A DNA stretch of 30,578 nt from Amphimedon queenslandica. Taxonomy: Eukaryota; Porifera; Demospongiae; Haplosclerida; Niphatidae. The stretch's first letter is position 1. Each line of letters opens with the position of its first letter. A program made the position numbers and the translations under genes. The notes beneath the pieces were generated by a model. It was not told the origin of the DNA, did no database searches, and worked only from the letters and a program-made list of their open reading frames with translations. Where the stretch lies: assembly GCF_000090795.2 (NCBI RefSeq), contig NW_003546570.1, forward strand, positions 82,011 to 112,588, written 5' to 3'. This document shows positions 1 to 19,146 of the stretch, one piece after another.

Positions 1-41
1 CAGTATATACAGTGAGAGCAAGAGTCATTGGTGTTACTTAC

Positions 42-424
42 ATCAAGCATGTTCCTCCAGTTTTTAGTATCACCAGTTAATAAAGGACCATTATGAGCTA
101 GTCCGGCATTATTAACACACACATCAATGCCACCAAACTGATCTTTAGCATAACTAAATACACTCTTAATATCATCTTCATTAGTAACATCACATTTCAT
201 ACCAACCAGTTTACAACCACTAGCAGTTGTACCTAGACTATCTGACAATTTCCACAAAAGATAAGGCATGGATGACGTAAACCATAAAACTAATATGCCT
301 CGTTCTAGTCTATTGACGATATAAATCTAACCTTTATTCTCTCCTCATTTCTTGCTACTCCTAATACTATCATACCATTCTTTACCATTGATGCACTAAT
401 GCTACTGGCACACCAACGGTCCAT
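42..424 (-). pseudogene. SDR (DHRS11-like) pseudogene, exons 1-2, continues past the window start
   Basis: This is a broken copy of the intact SDR gene at 1346-2434. The exon 1 relic (complement 332-424, 93 nt against 132 nt in the intact copy) starts MDRWC and ends VARNEERIK before a good GT donor. It has lost 39 nt, in frame, including the whole TGxxxGIG dinucleotide-binding motif. The exon 2 relic (complement 42-251, 210 nt) is open and keeps NNAG and a GTAAGT donor, but the acceptor that is TAG in the intact copy is TGG here (252-254). Exons 3 onward would lie outside the window. Without the Rossmann glycine motif it cannot bind NAD(P) normally. A read-through or alternatively spliced transcript is possible, but an enzyme is not. 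Confidence 0.8.
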
Positions 425-698
425 ATTTCTCTTGATATTTCCAGTGACTTCAGCTCAGACTTTAACTATGAAATAGCTATTAATTAGGCTATTAGATCTA
501 GCTTATAATAGCCTAATTCATCTAAAGCCCTTCACCAGTTTTGCTTTATGATTACATTAATTACTAGATCTATAGTTAAGATTCTGAAATCATAAGTGTT
601 ACATAAGCTATTTCTTTGCATGAAGTTGTCCTGCAATAACTTTGTAATTGCCTAGATCTATCTATGCACATGAAAAGTGGGAACTGAAACATCATTCA
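425..698. other. AT-rich spacer without recognisable genes
   Basis: This stretch lies between two SDR pseudogene blocks. It has repeated AGATCTA-type words but no coding exon or RNA gene that I can recognise. Confidence 0.5.
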
Positions 699-1010
699 TT
701 AAATCACCTCAATTCTTGATGGAGCACTGAGCATAAATGAAACTGTATTACTAATTAATAAAGTGGCATACCATATTGGCAGATTAATTTCTTCATAAGT
801 AATAATACAGTTGCTGCTTAAATTTGATTATGTTTATCAAATTATTACTTTCTAAAGCTTTCTGCATGTCTTCAATTTTGAAGACTCTACCAAATACCTC
901 TGTTTTTGTTACACCCAGGCGACTGACAAATTACTAGTTTACATCTGTTCTTTGGCAATAATTATAGATCTACTTACTATGCAGTGACTGTTTGACTTCG
1001 TTTTATTCAA
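699..1010 (-). pseudogene. SDR pseudogene remnants (exons 4-6)
   Basis: Three degraded blocks match the intact SDR gene in the expected minus-strand order: an exon 4 tail (about 976-1005), exon 5 (about 838-930, recognisable EVFGRVFKIED-like coding) and exon 6 (about 709-772). Exon 6 has an in-frame TAA after a few codons, and its acceptor AG has become ATG. No continuous frame survives. The block sits just downstream of the intact gene and is the 3' half of another tandem copy. Confidence 0.7.
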
Positions 1011-1315
1011 TATAGTATACTTACTAATGCTACTCTACCACATAATTACTGTGATTCCAGATTTTAAATAGGTGAAAATCTATAATCTACCTAGTAGATC
1101 TATAGAAATCTATGGCCAGCTGACCTTCAAGGAGTCCAGCCCATTAGTTTATTTAATGGCAAAAAATGGTTTACTTTGGATTGCCTCATATAAGAAATTT
1201 TCCCACTAATAATTTCCAGGCTATAAAAAATAACATCATTGTCAAAAACTGTTGTACTAAGTAATTATGCATAATTTTATTTTCATTAGTTTGGGAGTAA
1301 TCTTGTGTAGCCAAA

Positions 1316-1357
1316 CTCTCTACCCCTTTTTGACTTTTGGCAAGACTAATCTGAGAC
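1316..1357. mobile_element. Single-arm relic of foldback element at SDR 3' end
   Basis: The segment resembles one arm (ACTCTCTACCCCTTTTTGAC...) plus the opposite terminus (CAAGACTAA) of the foldback element found intact at 29659-29744. Most of the second arm is missing. On the minus strand, the SDR stop codon TAG (1348-1346) lies in the terminal CTTAGTCTTG-like end of this relic. Confidence 0.6.
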
Positions 1358-2434
1358 TAACGGCTTGCCAGTTGTTGTCACAATAATCTCATTAACCTAC
1401 AGAGCAATGTGGGATGAAGGCAGGACACTGCAGTTATTCATTGAACTACCTCCATTCTTGGTGGAGCACTGAGCACAAATAGAACTGTATTACCAATATC
1501 ATCAGGTAAAAGTGGCATACCCTATTGGCAGACTCAATTTATTATTACAAAACAGCAGTACTGGCTTACATTTGATATAAGTTTATCAACATCTTCAACA
1601 GCTTTCTGTATGTCTTCAGCTTTGAATGCTCTACCAAATATCTCTGTTTTTACTACACCAGGAGAGATTGACTACAGAGGATTTTTATTAGCTTTATTCA
1701 TGCAATATACATGTACTTACTGTGCAGCGACAGTTTGACTTCATTTCTCTCAGTTCTTGTCTAACACCTTCAGCAATAGCAGTAATAGCGAATTTGGTGG
1801 CACAATAAAAGTGAGGAGATTGTGGTGGAACAACATGACCCAAAATACTGCATCATATCAATCTAATAAATAAACTTCATAAAGTCAAGTGCCAAACCTG
1901 TTAATGAATATGATATGAGCATCATCTACTCCTCTCTCCTTCACTTGATTCATGAATTCTCTTGTTATGATACAAGGAGCCAAAATCATGACCTGCCATA
2001 AGAAATTAATACAAAAATAAAGTTTTGGATCATTTACATCAAGCATGTTCCTCCATTCTTTAGTATCACCAGTTAATAAAGAAGAGGAATGAGATAATCC
2101 AGCATTGTTGACACACACATCAATACCACCAAACTGATCTTTAGCATAACTAAATACACTCTTGATATCATCTTCATTAGTAACATCACATTTCATACCA
2201 ACCAGTTTACCACCACTAGCAGTTGTACCTAGACTATCTGATAATTTCTATAAAAATATTCAATCATGGGCCCTGTTGAGTGATCATACTATCATAGCTA
2301 ACCTTTATCCTCTCCACATCTCTTGCTACTCCTAATACTATCATACCATTCTTTACCAGTGATGAAGCAATCCCTGCTCCAATACCAGAACTGGCTCCTG
2401 TCACTAATGCTACTCTGCCACACCAACGGTCCAT
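1346..2434 (-). CDS. Classical SDR family oxidoreductase, DHRS11-like (7 exons)
   Basis: Exons, as complement(1346..1396, 1450..1521, 1570..1671, 1721..1847, 1898..1992, 2038..2247, 2303..2434), total 789 nt and encode 262 aa, close to the ~260 aa of DHRS11. Every intron is 44-55 bp with GT-AG. The start at 2434 gives MDRWCGRVALVTG, which is normal for the family. The Rossmann motif TGASSGIG is at residues 12-19, NNAG at 91-94 and the active-site YxxxK at Y160/K164. DHRS11-type enzymes are cytosolic NAD(P)-dependent carbonyl/hydroxysteroid reductases; the substrate here is unknown. Two catalytic-tetrad positions look substituted: Asn of the usual DVN becomes Met (DVMILAP), and the Ser of INSxSG becomes Leu (NSILGH). 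The gene lies between decayed copies of itself. Its stop codon falls inside the end of a small foldback-element relic. Confidence 0.88.
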
Positions 2435-2589
2435 CTTGTCCAGTGGTTTGTAATTGTGAACCCAAACTAATGGTCAAGTCCAGCCCTCTTGAAGTCAGGG
2501 TTTCCCACAAAGCATGCTAATTAAGTGAGCTTAACATACATGCTTCATGAGCTGACATTGTCAAACACCACAATAGTATAGATGTCCAG

Positions 2590-3170
2590 TTTGCCACCAC
2601 TAGCAGTTGTACCTAGACTATCTGACAAAAGATAAGGCATGAATATTAAAACCTAGTCTCACGATCCTCCTAATGGTGTGTACTCTAGTACATGGTTGTG
2701 GGGCAAGTTTTGCCAAAATTAAAAAAGACAGAATCCTCAATTTATTTATTTTTTTCTGATGCATATACATGTACTTAGGTTGTGTAAAATATTTAAGCCC
2801 ATTCCAATCAAAATTGAATTTTTTATGGATTTTTTAAAGGTACCCAAAAATTTGGTAAAAGTCCTTGTACAGGGACTTTGGCAAAACTTCGTCAAAAATG
2901 ACAAGGAGAGATTCTCTACTTAAGTCTAATCTGGCTAGCAAAACTATTAATTAAAACTAATCATAGCCCCTCCTAGTCTCAGGCCCTTCGCTTCCTGGGA
3001 TTTATGATAAACGTAGACATTTTAATATTTTAAGGATATTAGGTATCAGCTAACCTTTATTCTCTCCACGTCTCTTGGTACTCCTAATATTATTATACCA
3101 TTCTTTAGCAGTGATGCAGCAATCCCTGCTCCAATACCAGAACTGGTTCCAGCATGGTTCCAGTCACTAG
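2590..3170 (-). pseudogene. SDR pseudogene fragments (exon 1 and exon 2 relics)
   Basis: On the minus strand, about 3053-3150 carries an exon 1 relic encoding SSGIGAGIAASLLKNG and then VERIK before GTTAGC. Its 5' part is scrambled: the initiator and the first part of the Rossmann strand are replaced. About 2590-2637 carries an internal exon 2 fragment (SDSLGTTASGGKL coding). Between them lies an interspersed repeat (about 2690-2930). This is the upstream-most decayed copy of the SDR tandem array. It has no intact start or frame. Confidence 0.7.
2690..2930 (-). repeat. Copy of the ~190 bp CTGTAC-palindrome interspersed repeat
   Basis: The complement contains the landmarks of the family seen in the UPB1 intron: CTCCTTGTCATTTTTG, GCCAAAGTCCCTGTAC, CAATTTTGATTGGAAT and a TACATGTATATGCATCAGAAAAA-like stretch. 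The central palindrome is degraded to a short CTTGTACAGGG core. Confidence 0.6.
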
Positions 3171-3182
3171 ATACTTGGAAGA

Positions 3183-3193
3183 GGGTGTGGCTC
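3183..3193 (+). promoter_or_regulatory. GT/GC-box-like element upstream of UPB1
   Basis: GGGTGTGGCTC ends 31 bp before the UPB1 start codon. Closely related GGCGTGGCT words lie just upstream of the RhoGEF and RAB3GAP2 starts. A CACC/GC-box (KLF/SP-type) role is inferred from the shared position and sequence only. Confidence 0.4.
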
Positions 3194-3224
3194 ATTACAA
3201 TTAGATCTAATAGCTCAGGGAAAC

Positions 3225-6200
3225 ATGGCTGAAGTTGAAAGCTTAGAGACTCTCCTGGAGAAATCAGCCAGTGCTTTAGACGAGAGAGAAGCGTCTGAAA
3301 TGAAAAGGATATTGTATGGAGCTCCTACACCGTGAGACCCTACCGTATGATATAGTTTAATCACATCAACATTTTTTAGTAAGATAGAGCTCCCACGTGA
3401 AGCAGTAGAGAAAGCTGGAGCTGGAAATTTTGAGCTGGCTGCATACAAATTCCCTGTGTCAGGAGAAGAGGAGAGCCGCCCTCGTCGTATTGTCCGTATA
3501 GCTGTGGTCCAAAACGAAATAGTGAAGCCAACAACAGCTCCAATCTCAGAGCAGGTATAATAGGTGTGAGAAAAGGGCGTGAACAGCAAACAGGATGAGA
3601 AACCCTGTCATTGCTATAATGTCTTTGTTATTTTAGAAAACTGCACTTTGGGACCGCATTAAAGAAATAACGCATACAGCTTCGCTGTGTGGTGTGAACA
3701 TCATTTGCTATCAAGAAGCATGGCGTAAGAGAAAATAATGTTGGCTTTATTGTCGCTGTTTTTGTCTTCTCTTTCTCCCATTTCTTTTTTACTTGCCTCA
3801 ACAGCTCAACCTTTTTTCTTTTGCACGCGTGAGAAATATCCATGGACTGAATTTGCAGAATCAGCAGAAGATGGCCCCACGATAAAGCTATGCCAAGAGG
3901 TGAGTCTTAAAATAAATATTTTTATAATTATTATTTTTCAAAGATGGCTGCCCGTTACAATATGGTAATTGTGTCTTCGATACTTGAAAGAGATGCCAAT
4001 CATGGTGGAGTCCTTTTCAATACTGCCGTCATCATATCAAACAGTGGTAAAGTACTGGGAAAAACACACAAGAATCACATACCAAGAGTTGGAGACTTTA
4101 ATGAAGTATGTCAAATTTAGACTGCAATATTTAATAATGCAAGTATAATGAATGTTAATTTCTTTGATAATAAACTGGACGTGGTTGATTAAAAAAGCTT
4201 TAAAACAGATATTAAACATAGATATTTTAAACATATTATATCTATGTTTAAAATGGGTCCAGCCTCAAAGTGTAAGTACACTGTAGGTGCTCACACAAGG
4301 TCTGTGCTGAGTGAGCTGAGCATTATGCTTTATGAGCCAACAAGCACAAGCAGGTACAGCAGGAGTAACTTTAAAATTCGTAAAGAATCTAAATTTGATC
4401 ACCTCAAAGTTTATATGCAACATAAGTACATGTATGTGTATCAAAACATTATTAAAATTGAGAATTTTGTCCTAATCATTATTGGCAAAATTTGACCAAC
4501 GTCACTGTACTGGAGTACAGAGGCTTTGGCCAATTTTCAAGTAACTTGAAAAATTCATTAAAAAATCTAATTTTGATCCAAATCATCTCAAACTTGCTAT
4601 AATTATAACATACGTACAGGTATATGTATCAGAAAAAATTATAAAAATGAAGAATTCTCTCCTGGTCATTTTTGGCGAAATTTAGCCAACACCCCTGTAC
4701 TATAGTACAGGGACTTTGGCCCAATTTTTGAGTAACTTTAAAAAAATCATTAAAAATCCAATTTTGATCGGAATCATCTCAAACTTGCTATACAACATAC
4801 ATACAGGTATATGTATTAGAAAAAATTGTAAAAATGAAGAATTCTTTCCTTGTCATTTTTGGCAAAATTTGGCCAAACACCCTGTACTGTAGTACCTGTA
4901 CTATAGTACAGGGTACAGTGTAGAAGGGAACTGAGCCCTTAAATAAACATTATTAAAAAAATAAACACATGACAAGGATAAATAGTAGGTTAAGAAATGA
5001 GAAAATAGAGTAACAATGAAAAGAAATGAAAAATAAATAAAAATAGTACAAGGACTTAGGCCCAATTTTTGAGTAGCTTTAAAAATATTCATAAAAAAAT
5101 CTAATTTTGATTAAAATCATCTCAAACCTGCTACACATGTATATGTATTAGCAAAAATTAAGAATTTTCTTCTAGTCATTTTTGGTAAAATTTGGCCAAA
5201 CACCCTGTACTGTAGTACCTGTACTATGTTTGGCCTCAAAATTGGCCAAACACCCTGTATTTTTGTACCCTGTACTATATAATAGTACATAATGTTATAA
5301 ACTACTGACAAGAAACTGCATGAAAATCCTGTGGGAAACCCTGTACTAACTATCATTCATTATCATCATTATTACTTGTTATAGATAATAGTTGTTATGT
5401 TCTTGTTGTTGTTGTTACTTTAGTCCACATATTATATGGAAGGTAATACTGGACATAAAGTGTTCCAGACTGCGTATGGAAGGATTGCTGTCAACATTTG
5501 CTATGGACGTCATCATCCATTAAATTGGCTAGGCTATGGCATTAATGGAGCAGAGATTGTGTTCAATCCATCAGCTACTGTTGGAGCCCTCAGGTAATTG
5601 TTGATAAAAAGAAGAGAATGATAATATTTTTTTGTTTTTTTTAATTGTACTAGTGAGCCAATGTGGCCTATTGAAGCACGGAATGCAGCTATTGCTAACT
5701 CTTATTTTGTTGCTTGTAATAACAGGGTTGGAACGGTAAAAGAATTCAAGATTATTAATAATAGTTTATTTTATTATTTTTTATAGGAGACTTTTCCCAA
5801 CGAATTTACCTCAGCTGATGGTAAACCAGGTCAGACATAATGTCTAATTTTTGTATGAATATAAAATTCTTTCATTACTTTTAGCTCACAAAGATTTTGG
5901 TCATTTCTATGGATCAAGTTATGTGGCAGGCCCCAATGGTGGCAGGACACCAGTAAGCATCGTGTTATAAATGCATTCATTCATTATTATTAATTAATGT
6001 TTGTTTGTAGGGTTTGAATAGGGTCCGTGATGGTATCCTCATTTGTGAGATTGACTTAAATCTTATACAGCAAATAAGAGATAAATGGTGCTTTCAGGTA
6101 ACAGCCAAGTTTTCAGTGTCTTGTCTAATGCTATGTAGAAAGTTTGAGCTGATTCTGAATTTCCGGCTAAAATATTTGTGCTATGGCTATTTAAAAAGAC

Positions 6201-6581
6201 ATACCAATTTTTGAAAAGTACAATAAACTATACTATAGCCCATGCTTTTCTCCAAAAGTTGGCTTCAAAATTACCCCCCAATTTTTTTATACACATTGAT
6301 GTCTTTATGCTATGTAGAAAGTTTGAGCTGATTCCAACTTAATTTTTTTGCGTTATGAGCAATAAAAATGCATCCATAACCACACATCTTAAATAGCCAG
6401 TCCATTTCATATATTGATATCAACCTTATGATATGTGGCAACCTTGCATTTACTATTATTTATATTTTCTCATGTCTTCTCTCTCCAGATGACACAGCGT
6501 ACTGAAATATATGCAAAGTTATTGGCTGATGCAGTAAAGCCTGACTTTAAGCCAGACATTGTGTATGAGACTACAGATTAG
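3225..6581 (+). CDS. UPB1: Beta-ureidopropionase (N-carbamoyl-beta-alanine amidohydrolase), 11 exons
   Basis: Exons join(3225..3331, 3380..3554, 3637..3724, 3805..3899, 3944..4105, 5424..5593, 5654..5735, 5787..5829, 5885..5952, 6011..6097, 6489..6581) total 1170 nt and encode 389 aa (the human enzyme has about 384). The protein hydrolyses N-carbamoyl-beta-alanine/beta-aminoisobutyrate to the beta-amino acid, CO2 and ammonia, the last step of reductive pyrimidine breakdown, in the cytosol. The nitrilase-superfamily triad is intact: Glu121 (CYQEAW), Lys198 ([14 protein letters not shown]) and Cys235 (NICYGRHHP). Other signature stretches are [33 protein letters not shown] and [12 protein letters not shown]. 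All junction phases agree. Most introns are under 90 bp, but intron 5 (4106-5423) is 1.3 kb of repeats and intron 10 is 391 bp. The start ATG gives [16 protein letters not shown], colinear with the family N-terminal helix. Confidence 0.96.
4373..5300 (+). repeat. Tandem array of a ~190 bp repeat with a CTGTACTATAGTACAG palindrome, in UPB1 intron 5
   Basis: About four to five diverged units share, in order: AAATCTAATTTTGATC, ATCTCAAACTTGCTA, a TATATGTATTAG word, AGAATTCTCTCCTGGTCATT, TTTGGCAAAATTTGGCC, then the palindrome CCCTGTACTATAGTACAGGG, then GACTTTGGCCCAATTTTTGAG. The TTTTGATC landmark recurs near 4390, 4570, 4760 and 5105, so the period is roughly 180-195 bp except where about 110 bp of unrelated sequence (about 4925-5040) interrupts. 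Each palindrome could fold as a hairpin. No open frame explains the array. Confidence 0.8.
6127..6336 (+). repeat. Direct repeat in UPB1 intron 10
   Basis: The words TATGCTATGTAGAAAGTTTG and AGCTGATTC occur about 180 bp apart (near 6129 and 6308). The GTTTGAGCTGATT core belongs to the edge of the interspersed repeat family found in intron 5. Confidence 0.55.
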
Positions 6582-6697
6582 GAATAAGAAATATACTTAA
6601 ACTGCTGAATTTTAGGAACTTAATTAGTTGTGCTCTTTCTAGTTTTATTCATTGATTTGGTTATTGTGATTAATTGATTTTTGTTGACAAATTTTAT

Positions 6698-6725
6698 GAG
6701 CCACGCCCTGAGCCAGGCGTGGCTC
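6698..6725 (+). promoter_or_regulatory. Perfect inverted repeat GAGCCACGCC-8-GGCGTGGCTC before the RhoGEF gene
   Basis: There are two 10-bp arms (6698-6707 and 6716-6725) around an 8-bp spacer, 40 bp before the RhoGEF ATG and 117 bp after the UPB1 stop. The arm sequence matches the single elements near the UPB1 and RAB3GAP2 starts, so a promoter element (GC/CACC-box pair) is more likely than a terminator. Confidence 0.5.
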
Positions 6726-6765
6726 GTTTGAACCTTTAGCTTTTTCTCACATCACACCTGAAGGA

Positions 6766-9125
6766 ATGGAGCGACCAATTTCTCTCTCTACTGCTCCTCT
6801 CTCTCCCTTTCCAGATCAAGGTAAAAGGACAAGACGATGAATTTGACTAGCTATTATCTGTTCTCTTTATTTGCAGGTATAATGTCTTTGACGAGCAAGA
6901 GACAAAAAATTGTAAGAGAAATTTACGACTCGGAGCAAACATACATATCGCAGTTAAACACAATAGTGGAAGTAAGCAAAATAGCCATCGCACTGTATGC
7001 AAATATATATACTTCTAGTTGTTTCTCAAGCCAATACGGGTTGGTGGGTATCTATCACAGAGCAACATATTAACAATATTCAGCAACATCGAAGGTCTCC
7101 TTGCTGTAAACTCAGAATTACTCAACTTCATGAGGCAATCGAGTCTTGGCGATGCATTCCTGTATTTGGGTCCATTTCTAAAACTGTATGGATCGTATTC
7201 TGGCAACTTCCAAACAGCAACAGCTACATTAGAGGTATGTGATGTATACATTGTACATGTTGTACTTGCTTTGCTAATGTGCTAATGCAACTGTATGTGA
7301 GTGATTAGCTACAAAATATATACTGTCAGTAACTGATATCAATATTTATTCAACCAATATTTGATGCATGCATTAACTTCCGTATGACATGAACACATTT
7401 TTTGCTTGATTTCCTTTTTAGAAATGTTTGAAATCAGATCAAAGATTCAACGACTTCATACTAACACAAGAATCGAGACCAGAGTGCAATTATCTCAATT
7501 TATCAGCTTTGCTAATCGTGCCAGTTCAAAGAATACCAAGGTAAAACAACAACACAACACAATACCAATAGTTACTTATATATATATGTAATAATAGATA
7601 CAAGCTATTGCTGGATGACCTGCTTAAACACACCAAACAAACTCATATTGAGTACACAAAAATTAACAGTAAGTTTTAATCCACCATTATAGCATACTTA
7701 TGGGTCATGACTTATTGTGCATGGGTGATAGTTTTGATTTTTTTATATTAAAAGGTGCTGTTCAGCAGATAAGTGCAGTTGCATCTTATATTAATGAATA
7801 TATCAGATTTCATCAAAATCAACAGAAAATGATTCAAGTCCAATCATCATTGACTGGAGGATATGTACCAGTGATTGTCATGCCTGGCAGGCAATTTATT
7901 AAAGAAGGAAAAATGATGAAAGTAAGAGAGAGGGAGGAAAAAAGGGAAAGAAAAGTAAATGTGAAAGGAAAGAGGAGGGGAGGAAGTGAGAGAGAGGATT
8001 AAAAAGAAATAGGAAAGTTTGGGTAATTTACAGTTAGCACAGTATATATCTTTATGTATTTCACAGATATGCAGAAAGAAGCCTAAGGAAAGAATGATAT
8101 ACCTATTCACAGATATACTCTTATATGCCAGAACAAACATATTTGATGTGAAACTGGAAAGGTATACAGTATAATGTTACAGATACTGTATGTAATGGCA
8201 TTATGATTAATAGCTTTGTATGCCGTGGGATATTACCTCTACTTAATGCACATATTAAAGTTGAACTCAATGATACAAGGGTACCCACTAGGAATACACC
8301 AGTATTAAAAGTATGTAAAGTATAATGGTATAATAGTAATATACAGACAAATATTATAGCTGACAACTGAGGACAATAACACTTTACTATTATACTCTGA
8401 AGATGAACAAACTACATTCGAATGGGCAGAAGCAATACAATCAACTATATTGTAAGTATAGAGAAAGGGAAGGGAGGAGGGTAAAAACTAAAAAGCAGAG
8501 AGATCAAGGCAAAAATAGCATGAAAACTTGTACTTCCTGGGGTTGTGGTGATACTGCTTTTATTGTTAATAGAGAGCTCAACAATGGAACTTTAAAAGAG
8601 CCTATACATCTAGCACCAGCACCACCACCAAAAACAACATCAAAAGATATAGCAGCATTCCCACCTCCTGATCAAAACAGAACTCCAGTTGTACAACAAA
8701 TGGAAGAATTAGCAGTCCCACCTGAATTACAAGATACTGAGCAACAGTTGAACAGTAGTGTGGAGCCTGGAGGTGAACGAATGCAATTAGAAGAGCTGGC
8801 TTTTCCACCACAACTTGATCCACCGCAGCTAGATCCACCAAATGAAATGAATGTTGAAATCAACGAGGAAAAAAATGAAGATGAAGTAGTAAGCTATAGC
8901 AATAATCTTATCCTTAATATACTGCCATATTAACAGGAGAAAACACATGAACTAGACTCACTAATGTAAGTTCTACTATAAGAAAAAATATATACATGTA
9001 TATAAATCCATTTTGCACATAAACTGTGGCATATCAACATAATAAATTATTTATTTTTATTATTTTTATTTTAGAGCATCAACTGTTCAATCAGGTACTG
9101 TACAGTCACGTTGCTGTATAATATC

Positions 9126-9129
<4 letters not shown>
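6766..9129 (+). CDS. Dbl-family Rho guanine nucleotide exchange factor (DH-PH) with C-terminal CaaX box, 12 exons
   Basis: Exons join(6766..6820, 6877..6971, 7019..7234, 7422..7540, 7598..7668, 7755..7921, 8067..8161, 8214..8310, 8360..8451, 8573..8888, 8937..8965, 9075..9129) total 1407 nt and encode 468 aa. The DH domain spans about residues 26-210. It begins KRQKIVREIYDSEQTYISQL, and its most conserved helix reads PVQRIPRYKLLLDDLLKHT (about 156-174). The PH domain (about 215-335) has IYLFTDILLYAR and the C-terminal helix Trp327 (FEWAEAI). Known role: such proteins load GTP on Rho/Rac/Cdc42 at membranes. The tail (about 337-468) is rich in Pro and Glu, has two degenerate repeats of the type EELA(F/V)PP, and ends C-C-I-I-S, so the last four residues form a CaaX prenylation box. 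There is no FYVE domain. Short DH-PH proteins such as ARHGEF39 are the nearest remembered architecture; exact orthology is not settled. Confidence 0.9.
9065..9070 (-). terminator. Candidate polyadenylation signal for RAB3GAP2
   Basis: The complement reads AATAAA about 56 bp after the RAB3GAP2 stop, within RhoGEF intron 11. Further AATAAA words follow at lower coordinates (about 9040-9060). Confidence 0.4.
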
Positions 9130-18225
<9,096 letters not shown>

Positions 18226-18233
18226 ATTGTTAC

Positions 18234-18244
18234 GGGCGTGGCTT
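18234..18244 (-). promoter_or_regulatory. GC-box-like element (AAGCCACGCCC) just upstream of RAB3GAP2
   Basis: On the gene's sense strand the word AAGCCACGCCC lies 8 bp before the start codon. It matches the arms of the inverted repeat before the RhoGEF and the element before UPB1. Its position makes a 5' UTR or core-promoter role possible. Confidence 0.4.
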
Positions 18245-18246
18245 AG

Positions 18247-19146
18247 ACTAGATAAAATTTATTATAGGCTAGTTATAACTCATCTCGTGTCAACTCATCA
18301 GCTATACAAGCCTGCCTAGCCTCAGCTGACAGCTCAGGCCGGCTGACAGCTCAGGCCGGCTGACAGCTGTCACCTGACACCTGGTGTGGAACTGTGAATT
18401 GCACCTGCCACCACCATAGTCAGACTACCACCACCAGGCTGTTTGTCTAGTCTGGTTGGTTTTAGTGCCTTAATGTTCGTAGTCATTTGCCAGTTGGGCC
18501 CTATAATGCACGAATGATCTCCAGGCTTGAGTTCACTTTCGCTGATGACATCAGTCACATGCACCAACTCAGCCTGTGCTCCTCTAGAATCAAGTTGCTG
18601 GGACTGTCACCTTCTTGGATTAGACTTTAACCACTATTGTGTTCTGATTGATAAGCTGCTTGGACTACTCATGAGAACTTTCAGCCTACACTACAGTGTC
18701 CAGTGAGGAGATTGCCTGACGTCATCAGTAATCCTACTGCACTGAGTTCTATTGTTTTCTAATTAGGAGACCATCTCATAAAGGATATCAGATTATTAGA
18801 GAGGTACAAAATACATACTAGACTCTACATGATTACGCTTAACTAGACTACTTAAGTTCAATGGTCTATTCTTCTTTTTAACGTGTTTAAAGGAGTGTCG
18901 GCATGGTTGATGTACCAGTTAAAAGGTCTATTACTAAATCTACAGCCACTGAAGTGCTCACCTATGGACAAACTTTAAACTTTGTTTAGATTTTAAAAAT
19001 AAGTATTAAATAAAGAAACAACATAGCAGAAAAGAAAGGACAATAGATCTATATACATAACTATAATCAATAACCAATTTCAACAGCAAAATAACAAACA
19101 AGAAATGGCAACAATAATCAAAGTTCAGTATTTTAGTATCCATGAG
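18247..19146. other. Intergenic region between RAB3GAP2 start and the EAR pseudogene
   Basis: It holds a 17 bp tandem repeat (GCTGACAGCTCAGGCCG, 18324-18357, plus a partial third copy). From about 18360 on, it is homologous to 24270-24978, the 3' flank of the intact EAR gene. Shared words include GCCTGACGTCATCAGT and GGATATCAGATTATTAGAGA. I see no exon. Confidence 0.6.

Noticed and set aside
6698..6725. Rho-independent terminator-like hairpin after UPB1
   Set aside because: There is no following T run, the setting is eukaryotic, and the same word recurs singly at other gene starts, so a promoter element is the better reading.
7700..8002. 100-codon frame continuing past the RhoGEF exon
   Set aside because: The frame runs into an AG-rich intron after 7921, where a GT donor and the PH-domain exon at 8067 give the correct protein.
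8403..8933. 176-codon frame as a separate small gene
   Set aside because: It is the proline-rich RhoGEF exon (8573-8888) extended into both flanking introns.
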